Assembly: GCF_040869045.1 (NCBI RefSeq) | Contig: NC_090321.1 | Span: 132,609,689 to 132,673,688 of the forward strand | Length of the DNA: 64,000 nt | Source of the DNA: Eurosta solidaginis | Taxonomy: Eukaryota > Arthropoda > Insecta > Diptera > Tephritidae | Direction of reading: 5' to 3' | Shown: one piece after another, positions 33,982 to 43,005 of the stretch | How positions within the stretch are numbered: the stretch's first letter is position 1 | Layout: each line of letters begins with the position of its first letter | Position numbers and translations under genes: made by a program | Notes under the pieces: generated by a model | Database searches by the model: none | What the model was told of the DNA's origin: nothing | What the model saw: the letters and a program-made list of their open reading frames with translations, nothing else

Positions 33982-34320
33982 TGTCACGGATATTAACATC
34001 ACTAAGTTATACCATCACTAAGGCGATGCCAAGGCCACGATAAGCAGTATTTACGTCAATAATCAAATCATGTATACACATATATAAGGCAGCCGAAAGA
34101 TGTCACACACAGATGCATTTACTTATACGCCTATGTATGCGCGAGAGACTGTAAACTGCAAACATTCACATCAATAATTCAATCATTATGTATCTACATA
34201 AACGAATAAATAATTGCGTCTACACATATGTACGTATACGAGCAGCGGAGCGGCAATGCACAAGCACATGCATATATCTTATCTGAGTTGTCACAAGAGA
34301 GAGCAATAATTTGTGCACGT

Positions 34321-37300
34321 TGTTGTTGTTGTTGTAGCAATGCTCGCCCCACCTAATAGCCGCGACCGATCACAAATTGTCATCAATATCCTCTAACGGG
34401 AGTCCAAGGAAACTTGCCGTTTCAACAGGGGTGGACCATAAGGAAAGGGGTGTTAGAGGCGTTGGTTCCACATTACAATTAAAGAGATGGTTGGTGTCAT
34501 GTGGGGACACGTTGCAAGCAGGGCATACATTTTGTATGTCGGGGTTGATTCTGGATAGGTAAGAGTTTAACCTGTTACAGTATCCAGAACGAAGTTGAGC
34601 AAGAGTGACACGCGTTTCCCTGGGGAGTATGCGTTCCTCCTCTGCGAGTTCTGGATATTTTTCTTCAAGTACTGGATTCACCGGGCAATTCCCGACATAA
34701 AGGTCCGACGCCTGTCTATGGAGTTCACCAAGGACCTGCTTGTGTTTTTCCGCTTCATACGGCTGGGTTCTCAGGTGCCGTATTTCCTCAAAATGCTTAC
34801 GGAGATGACTCCTTAGGCCCCTAGGCGGTGCTGGTTCGTCAATCAGATGTCTGTTGGGATGCCCAGGTTTCTGGGTATTCAACAGAAACTGTTTGGTCAG
34901 CATCTCATTTCTCTCCCTGATGGGGAGTATTCTCGCCTCATTATGCAGATGGTGTTCTGGGGACATAAGAAGACAGCCCGTGGCGATTCTGAGAGCAGTA
35001 TTTTGGCAGGCCTATAGTTTCTTCCAATGGGTGGTTTTTAGGCTTGGCGACCATATGGGTGACGCGTAGCACGTAATCGGCTGGCTAATTGCTTTGTATG
35101 TGGTCAAGAGCGTTTCTTTATCTTTTCCCCAGGTACTGCCAGCAAGGGATTTGAGGATTTTATTACGGCTCTGAATTCTTGGAACAATTGCGGTTGCGTG
35201 CGCACCAAAATGTAGATCCTGATCAAACGTCACACCCAAGATTTTGGGGTGTAGGACAGTCGGTAGCGTAGTGCCATCGACGTGGATGTTCAATATGGTC
35301 GACATTTGGGGCGTCCATGTTGTAAACAAGGTCGCGGAAGATTTAGTCGGTGACAATGCCAGGTTTCGCGAGGCGAAAAAACTGGAGAGATCAGGGAGAT
35401 AGCCGTTTATTTTATTGCATAGCTCATCGATCTTTGGGCCTGGGCCTGTGGCCATTATTGTGCAGTCATCGGCGTAGGAAACGATTGTGACTCCTTCCGC
35501 TGGTGAAGGCAGCTTAGATATGTAGAAATTAAACAAAAGCGGGGATAGGACACCACCCTGTGGCACCCCTTGTTTAATTCTCCTTTGTTTTGATGTTTCG
35601 TTTCTGAATTGCACCGATGCCTGCCGACCACCCAGATAATTTGCGGTCCACCTTTTAAGACATGGGGGAAGGGTGGACCCTTCCAGGTCTTGCAGTAACG
35701 AGCCATGGTTGACCGTATCAAAAGCTTTTGATAGGTCTAACGCTACGAGTACTGTTCTATGGTGGGGATATTGATTCAAACCGCAATTTATCTGGGTGCT
35801 AATGACATTTAGCGCGGAGGTAGTGCTATGGAGTTTTCTGAAGCCATGCTGATGAGGGGCTAGCTGCAAATGTGCTTGGAAATAAGGGAGCAAAATGGCT
35901 TCAAGCGTTTTTGCCACTGGCGATAGGAGAGATATCGGACGATATGACTCACCTACGTTAGCTGGTTTCCCAGGCTTTAGTAGCGGGACCACCTTGGCCA
36001 TTTTCCATTTCTCAGGTATGACAAAGGTGGAAAGAGACAGGTTGAAGACATGCGCTAAATATTTGAAACCCTCTTTCCCTAGGTTTTTAAGCATCGGCAT
36101 GGCTATGCCGTCTGGGCCCACTGCTTTGGATGGTTTAGCGCGACCAATGGCGTCCTCAACCTCTCTAGCGGTGATGGTAATTGGTGACGCGCTGAGTTTG
36201 TGTTTATGTGCGTGTCTATTGGCTCTCCGTCTATCTTTGTCGACCGTAGGATGCATTATATATTGTCGGCAGAAAGCGCTCGCGCATTTTTTCGCATCCG
36301 ACAGCACCTTATCGCCAAAGGCGATGGAAACTTTGTCTTTGTGCTTAGTCGGATTCGATAGGGACTTTACGGTGGACCAAAGTTTACCTACACCGGTAGA
36401 GAGGTTACAACCTCTTAGGTGCTCTTCCCATTTCGCCCGCTTGTGTTCGTCCACAAGCAATCTGATGCGTTGGTTTATATCCCTTATTTGGGGGTCGCCT
36501 GGATCAAGCTGTCTTATAAGGTCGCGTTCCCTCGCTAAGCTCGCGGCCTCCGCCGGGAAGTGGGGCCGGATTTCGGGAATTCTCCCGGCGGGAATGAAAT
36601 GTGCCGAGGCGGATTCAATGACCTTACGGAAGGCACGCTCCCCTTGGCGAGCATCAGTCGGGATAGGGAGGGCAGCAAAGCTGCTGTCTGTTGCAGATTT
36701 ATATTCTTCCCACTTTCCTTTTTTGAAGTTTATGAAAGTGCGTTTTTCGGTGACGATGAAGTCGGCGGTACGCTCGAACGAAATAAGTATGGGCAGGTGG
36801 TCGGATGCCAATGTTACCATCGGCTGCCAATTGACGCAGTTTACGAGTTCTGCGCTTACGATTGAGATATCTGGCGAGCTATGACAGCTTCCTACCATAC
36901 GTGTGGGGGCGTCTCCGTTTATTGCGCAGAACGTCGTTTTGTCTATTTGATCCGCCAACATCTCACCCCTACTGTCCACCCGCAAGCTTGAATGCCATAG
37001 GTCGTGATGGGCATTGAAATCGCCTAAGATAATGCGATTGTTGCCAGTGAGTAAGGCCTCGATATTAGGGCGGTATCCACTGGGGCAACAGGTGACAGGA
37101 GGGATGTAGATGTTGATGATTTCTAGATTTGCATCGCCTGACCGGACAGATAGGCATTGACGTTCTAAGACATTGTCACTGCGGTCGATGCCAGGATCAA
37201 ATATATGATATTGCACAGAGTGGTGTATGATAAACGCGAGGCCGCCTCCATTTCCACTCTCGCGGTCTTTCCTGTGGACATTATAACCAGAGCAGGTCTG

Positions 37301-38376
37301 CAATGCAGATCTTGCTGTGAGTTTAGTCTCTTGAATCGCAGCAATGCGGATGTTGTGCCGCTTCATGAAATCGACTATCTCCGTAATCTTCACAGTTAGT
37401 CCATTACAGTTGAACTGCAGAATTCTGAAGTGCATGAGGGGTGACGCCGCCACTCTAGGGGTAAGTGAGGGGTGACTACGCCTAGGTTGTGGAAGGCCAG
37501 GACGCAATTGCTGTTGTGGCCTTGGGACTGGGCGCCCTTGGGCAAGCATTGGGGTACCCGGATGATTAGGGTTTGCGACCTGGCATCATGGCGCGATGAA
37601 ACCCGTCGAGGGGGTGCCGTCGCGGAGACCAGAACATCTAGGAAAGTGGCACCACCCAAGGCAGGAGCTGCATTGAGCGGATGTCGCAAACCTATATATT
37701 CTGTGCTGGCAGACGGTGCAAACGGAGGCAGGGACTAAGAGTCTGTTTCCCTGACCTGCACGATTGCTGCCAGAAAAGAGGGGGGGAGAAGAAGACGGGG
37801 GCAGGGGCTGATGCTCAGCATTGCTACCAGCTCTACTACGAAGGTAGTAGTTATGAGTGGTATCAGCTGTTTGAGTTGTTGGCGCCGTGGGGCGCGAGCA
37901 GCAGCGGGTACTTGTTGTGGCTTGCTGAGCAGCGAAGCTGCTGGAAGGTAGTGGGGATACGCTTAGGCGTAGACTACGGGACGCCCTTGGGCGTGAGCAG
38001 CAAGGAGCCACAAAAGATTTATAAAAGTTACGTGGACGTCGGGTTTTGGGATCAAGCCCAGAACAACCTGTCCGATGCAACCATCCCTTGCACGAGACAC
38101 ACTGAACAGAGTATGACCGTCCTAAAAAGATTCTTTTCTGGCAGATGCAGCAAAACCATTTCTCATGACCGGGGTCAGGAGACGGACCCGGATTGGGTTC
38201 GATACCTTCCCGGAGCAAGAGAATATGTAGCAGTCCTGCTGCAAGGAGCTGCTGGGAGGATGACAATTTGTGGGAGGGACGAAGCAAATTAAATGGGGTC
38301 ACACTGAAATGACAGTCCTTGGTCGGGAAAAATCCCGAGTCGCTCCGGTACATAGAACCGACTGCCTTGGGAAGCG
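34321..38376 (-). mobile_element. full-length CR1/Jockey-like LINE, nearly intact
   Basis: The element is 4056 bp with a (CAA)n-type tail at 34321 and its 5' end at 38376. AATTTGTGCACGT flanks it exactly (34308-34320 and 38377-38389), a 13-bp target duplication. The leader is only about 23 bases. One long frame covers most of the element. The 5' end agrees with that of the copy at 43006-46712, so both appear complete. Confidence 0.95.
34370..38353 (-). pseudogene. LINE polyprotein: 2A-like motif, two PHD-like fingers, endonuclease, RT
   Basis: One frame of 1,327 codons is interrupted only by TGA 37586-37588 and TAG 35012-35014; all parts are in register. From the N-terminus: a hydrophobic stretch, GIEPNPGP (38183-38206, 2A-like), a first Cys/His finger (CCICQKR...CVSCKGWLH...C), a second (CTVCQHR...CSSCLGWCH...C), an AP-type endonuclease (FNCNGL, GDFNAHHDLW, SDHLPI), RT with ALDLSKAFDTVNH and YADD (35465-35476), then a C-terminal region with CPACNVSPHDTNHLFNC. 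In the second LINE copy the TGA position is a Cys codon, and in sister sequence the TAG position is Gln. It acts in target-primed reverse transcription. Confidence 0.9.
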
Positions 38377-38470
38377 AATTTGTGCACGTAGTTGCGGCTG
38401 GCGATTTTGTAGCCGAAACTAACTAGTAACTTCTGGAAATCGAAGAGCCTAGAAGTATGCAGCGTAAACT

Positions 38471-38508
38471 ATAAAAGCGGGGCAGGCGAGTAAGAAGTAA
38501 TTCAGTTT
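38471..38508 (+). promoter_or_regulatory. LTR core promoter: TATA box and initiator
   Basis: CTATAAAAGCG (near 38471) is followed about 30 bases later by TTCAGTTTG, a good insect initiator (TCAGT). An AATAAA lies at about 38656. These fit the U3-R-U5 layout of the LTR that ends at 38833. Confidence 0.7.
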
Positions 38509-38631
38509 GATTTGAGTTGTCAAGCAGTTTGATTAAGACGATATCTAGCGAGCAATAGCAGTGTTATTTTGAATAGTAGAGTTTCATTGAGCTAGCAATC
38601 AGTGTGGTTATTAAGCAAGCTATTCGTTGCA

Positions 38632-38737
38632 CAGTTTGTTATTGTGAAGTACTTTAATAAAGGCCATTTTGCATTATTACAAATTATTATAATAATGCAA
38701 AATGGCCTTTATTAAAGTACTTCACAATAACAAACTG
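38632..38737. repeat. 48-bp perfect inverted repeat with 10-base spacer
   Basis: 38632-38679 and 38690-38737 are exact reverse complements. The left arm contains the LTR polyadenylation signal AATAAA. It lies in the R/U5 part of the solo LTR. Just after it ATTTATTCAACAGTTTA is repeated in tandem (38742-38775). Confidence 0.95.
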
Positions 38738-39141
38738 GAGTTATTTATTCAACAGTTTATTTATTCAACAGTTTAGTGATTCGAACTTAGCAGAGGATTG
38801 CAAATAAGAGGAGTTGCAAGCAAATTCGTTACAATACTATTAACTCAGCATTTTATATACAATCTCATCCCAATTTTCAACATCTCTTGGAGATAGTAAC
38901 GTTAGCATTCATACATACATGTACTGAAAATAAGGTCCACTACAAAAAACATTTAGCAATAGCATTTCCCAATATAATTTTAGTACTACAAAATAACGAC
39001 CTTAGGCAGATAAAGTAGGAACAATATAATTCCTAAAAAGTTGTGTCTCACTTTACATTAAACTGCTTTGTAATATAAATACATACACTAAAAGATGCAT
39101 ACAATACAAAACGGTCCCTTATTTATATATCATAAACAAAA

Positions 39142-39650
39142 TTAATGTTGCGACCATTGGATATTTTTCAAATCAATTGGTTCTAGAACCATCTCCCATA
39201 ATGGAGACATTTCACGTAAATGTTCGATATGTTAAATGCAGGTATCGGTAATATAATCAACCTCTTCAATGGTGGTAACACAACCAATACCAAATCTATA
39301 AAAATTTAACAATAAATTACTTTCAAATTAATTAAACAATTCAGTACGGTAAACTCGTATACCTTATTGAACTATGTGCCAAATCCTCATCAGTTCCAAT
39401 CGCACGTAGGTTCCAGTGATGCAGAAGTACATGCTGAGGCACTAGACAACGCCACATCTTTTAAGGCCATAAGTAATGATAAATTTAATAAACCACTATA
39501 CCTTTGCTCTGGATCACCATTACATATACCATGTGATAATCTTGAATTGATGCGATCATATAAACGTTTCGACAGAAAATCTATAAATTTCTAATCATAT
39601 TCCATTTCTTTGAGTGCAAGATAACATGCAGGACCAAATCCAATAACAAT
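39142..39650 (-). pseudogene. Nfs1: cysteine desulfurase C-terminal fragment
   Basis: Two exons of the mitochondrial iron-sulfur cluster enzyme Nfs1 are visible. The upstream exon (about 39650-39363) encodes [37 protein letters not shown] and the active-site Cys loop [10 protein letters not shown], then, after a frameshift, [13 protein letters not shown]. The last exon (39295-39142) encodes FGIGCVTTIEEVDY and HLREMSPLWEMV, ending IQWSQH and stop. The splice junction is conserved (phase 2, GT-AG). Defects are a TAG after EMEYD, loss of about eight codons before LLMALK, a frameshift after LEPT, and TAA at 39232-39234 in place of a Gln. An inverted-repeat element truncates the 5' side. Confidence 0.92.
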
Positions 39651-40080
39651 AATCCGAAGGCGGAAAAGAAAAATTTTAGCTCGTTCAAAAGATATTCCCA
39701 AAAAACCGGAAAATGGCCCTGGAGTGCTTCGAGACCGGGGTGGGATCCATAGTATTTTTGCGCTGGCGGCCTTCGGCCGCACTTATAAAAAATTAATCTG
39801 GGTGGGTCCAATACCAGTTTGGAGACCAAAACTATATCTGCGCAAAACACTTATGTCCACAATTTTTTTTGTGGGTACCAATATCATCAACATTACAACG
39901 CGCACATGAAAATTTTCAATTGAAATTTTTCAACTTCTTTTCAAATATCTCTTGTCCAACACAAAATAATTTACCTCCGTCTTCTGATTATTGTTGTCGA
40001 GGTCAATGCGCGTTTTTTAACACCTCTCTTGATATTTATGGACGCATATTATCAGTGTCATGCTGTCGTAGAGAATTACC
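39645..40080. mobile_element. GGTAAT-family inverted-repeat element, copy B (left end lost)
   Basis: ACAATAATCCGAAGGCGGAA at the left matches the interior of the copy at 50884. The right terminus is TTAACACCTCTCTTGATATT and ends ATTACC at 40080. The left terminal repeat is missing where it abuts the Nfs1 fragment. Confidence 0.75.
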
Positions 40081-40818
40081 AAGAGTTGATGCGCTGGAAA
40101 CGTTGAAGAAGTGATTCAGCTGCTATATGTAAATAAATAATAACAATAAATTAAATATATATCATTTAAAAATCAGCTAATAACCTTTGTTTTCCATTAA
40201 AAATGCATTTTTCCTCCAGCTTCATCAGCAAACCAACTTTTTTCTTTTTTTGTTTTGGCTTTGTTGGCGAAAATTACATGTGACATTTTTCTTCTTCCAT
40301 CACTTTTGACAGAAGAAACTGAAAGAACGATTGACAGTTTATGTACAATCGGCAACAACAAAATACACGGGAGGGTTGCATTTTCGCTAATGCTTCTACC
40401 TGGTAATTGTACCATGATTGAAACTAAGAAAAAATATAATTGTGATAATAAAACTTATAAGCTCTCGCTTAACCTGGTGTGTAAAAAGAAAAAATCGTGT
40501 GCTACGGGCTTTTAAGTTAAGTTGTGACATGCGTTAGCTGTTTAGGCAATTCTCAATTAACCTGGCGCTTTAACTGGAGGCAACCAAGCCCTCTTGCCAC
40601 CAATTTGAATTGGAAGATTCGATTTCCAAAACCAAAAAAAGGCAACGTTTTACAAGGCAGTGCATAACCTAAACAAAGAAGCATTCGACAAAGGGCCAAA
40701 AAAGTCGATAACGGGAGTGTCTTTATCGCTACAACAACAACAACATTATTTACTTTCTGCTTTTCACACGTATATGCATTTTTAAATAATAAAAAAAAAT
40801 GTAATGTTATTCTAATAG
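40081..40818. other. spacer; right part shared with 10.7-11.3 kb
   Basis: No gene recognised. From about 40425 it parallels 10680-11345 (AGCTCTCGCTTAA-CTGGTGTG, CGGGAGTGTCTTTATCGCTACAAC). The CAA-tailed short element is reduced to its last 40 bases at about 40705-40750. The frame 40255-40515 has no known domain. Confidence 0.5.
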
Positions 40819-41338
40819 ATAGCATCTCTGCCGGGTTCCATTCAGCTCAGAATATGCCAAAACAAGAGGAAACCTACAATTAAATGCAGACTCACGTGTC
40901 CTTTGCCAGGGTTTACCGGTAAACAAGGTACTTCCCACAACCAGCATGCTTTGAAATACGGTACTAAAATGCTTGGATGTATTTCCTCAAAACAGGGTGG
41001 AACTACGTATCTTGGTTTGCCAGTATTTGCTTCGGTAACTTATATTGATTTGTATTGATTAAAAATTGCAGTAGTAGATAATGTAATGTGAATTAAAATT
41101 GAATAGGTAGCCGAAGCAAAAGAGGCAACTGATCCGCATGCAACTGTTATTTATGTGCTGCCACTGGGAGCTGCTGCTGCTATCCCAGAAGCATTAGAAG
41201 CAGAAATTTCTTTGATTGTTTGCATCACCGAAGGTGTGCCTTATCATTATATGGTTTGCGTTAAGCACGCTCTCTTAAGGCAAAATAAATCGCGTCTAGT
41301 CTGGCCCGATTGTCAAGGAATCATCGCCGCCAGAAAGG
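40819..41338 (+). pseudogene. Scsalpha: succinyl-CoA ligase alpha subunit fragment, copy 2
   Basis: Exon A (40819-41034) and exon B (41107-41338) match copy 1 at 11346-11864, including the intron position and GT-AG borders. Exon A has lost one base in the CQG-F codons, shifting out the [15 protein letters not shown] part. Exon B is still open ([40 protein letters not shown]) and is better preserved than copy 1. Changes at conserved sites (WPDCQG for GPNCPG) indicate loss of constraint. Later exons are absent. Confidence 0.9.
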
Positions 41339-41777
41339 GTAAGTAAATTGCCTAGCATATTAAATATATAAACAACAAGTATGAATTTGTTAGTGACACT
41401 TTTTCATGCTTTTGTTGATAAGCAACTGAAGAGTGCAAATACCAAAGAAATCGAAGTTCATGTAAATACCAATTGATTTCTTTAACTAGCGTTTGGAGAG
41501 CAAAATACATATGTTTGTATGCATAGAACTGCATAGAAAGGGAGGAATTAATTAATTATTATCAGTAGATTTACAAGATTTTTGTAATTTTCCTGCGTCG
41601 CCGTTGCCATTACATTGCCTTAAGAGAGGACATCAACAACTTATTACCCACAGCCAGTTAAAATTTTAGAAAATTTTGCTCTTTTCATTACTGATTCAAA
41701 ACGTGGAAAGTTATATATCGACCATTCCATGGAGAATGGTAAATTTTAGCAGACTTTCGCACTGCGGTCATTAATAT

Positions 41778-42994
41778 TCAATCCCTAGAAGGTTTAATGT
41801 AGTTATATAAATAGTTCCCGAGATGTTCGGGCTAGTACCTCACTGGTGCTTGTTACCGGAACGTAGATAGATAGATAATTTACTGAGGATTGCACACTGA
41901 CTTGCACATCTTCTTCACAGCACCTCATCCTAGCCGACTTCCTTGATGAACCCTAGCAGTGTTCTTGGCATGAGGGATTAAATGTGGGAATACTCTGGCC
42001 ATGGTGAGCCAATAAACTTAGCCCTACGTCTTGAGATTGCGTCGCATTCTAGAAGCCGTCTGCTGATCGATCACAAAATCGGCATGTGTTCTGCAAAAAT
42101 CTTTGGATCATGTGGTCCACTTGTGTCATACTGGAGCACTTACAATTATACTGCACTGTAATGCAGCAATGGACCAACTCATGTTACCCCAACGGGTTAG
42201 GGGGTCAGAATATACCCGCCGTAGGTATGCCTGTCGTAAGAGGCACCTAAAATACCAGATTCAAGTGGCTGTGTAGCGCAACCCTTCAGGTTGCCAGCGC
42301 AATATATAGCTTCTCCAAACCCAATTTTCAACCTCACCTATCCGCGGCGAATCCTGTTTCACTAACAGCCGGGGCTCTGGCAACCCCAAGCGCCTCATGG
42401 AACTTGGGGGTGGGGAGAGAGGGAATGGCCTGAAGGTTTAATGTCCACATAAATCGTTCCCGAGATGGTCGGGCTAGCACCTTAATGGTGCTGTGGTACC
42501 GGAGCGTACCAGATCTGTATCCGGCAAAGGACCATCACATCGATAACACTCCCCAAAGCCTTCGGGGAGCAACCTTATCGCTACAACAACAGCAACAACA
42601 ACCAAATACACGAAAATATTGTAAGCCGATCATTGCTGGTTTTTAACGATTGAATTCACTACACGATGTTTACTTGACTGTGGGTACTCCATGGATTACT
42701 CTGATGTAATGCTGAGCTGGAGTATATGGTCCAGTCCTGGGACATCGCAATATTAATTGGACCATATTTTTTGTATGCATTGTGGTTAATTTTGGAGCAC
42801 TCGATTGGTCCATATCGGTTACTCCATACATGCATACATAGAGTACTCGCGATTTTTGCCGGGTGTTTTTCGATAGTATGCCCAGTTTCTGCATACGGCT
42901 GTTCAGTCTATAATGCCATGTAAGATTAGCTCTTGGGATTCTTAGGTTATGTTTCGAGAGGTCTGTTATTGCCCTGTAGCGAATTGTGCTATAA
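41778..42994. mobile_element. composite: CAA element fragment, LINE 3' end (-), and nested inserts
   Basis: 41778-41870 repeats the 12300-12380 element fragment. 41870-42096 is the (TATC)n-tailed LINE 3' end on the minus strand, which resumes at about 42863-42994 (HNLRIPRANLTWHYRLNSRM, QKLGILSKNT). Between them is an insert bounded by GCAAAAATC (42087-42095) and its complement GATTTTTGC (42862-42870). That insert contains the CAA-tailed element at 42180-42608. Confidence 0.7.
42180..42608 (+). mobile_element. CAA-tailed short element, longest copy
   Basis: It runs from GGGTTAGGGGGTCAGAATAT through GTAGGTATGCCTGTCGTAAG, ATCCGGCAAAGGACCATC and a hairpin (CTCCCC...GGGGAG, 42547-42571) to TTATCGCTACAACAACAGCA. 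No coding capacity. It looks like a SINE or non-autonomous LINE derivative; no clear A/B boxes were found. Confidence 0.8.
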
Positions 42995-43005
42995 CCTCCT
43001 AACAG

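Larger units (their letters stand above)
33982..38833 (+). mobile_element. solo LTR split by a full-length LINE
   Basis: The LTR begins TGTCACGG (33982) and ends CGTTACA (38833). ATAC lies on both sides (33978-33981 and 38834-38837), a 4-bp target duplication as made by Ty3/gypsy elements. The LTR halves are 33982-34320 and 38390-38833 (783 bases in all). The second half has TATA and initiator signals and an AATAAA. No internal retroviral genes remain, so it is a solo LTR from LTR-LTR recombination. Promoter placement shows plus orientation. Confidence 0.88.

Noticed and set aside
35895..36884. 329-codon plus-strand open frame
   Set aside because: It lies antisense to the intact LINE endonuclease/RT frame and has no domain; it is a shadow of that frame.
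37681..38292. 203-codon plus-strand open frame
   Set aside because: Antisense to the LINE finger region; composition follows the opposite strand.
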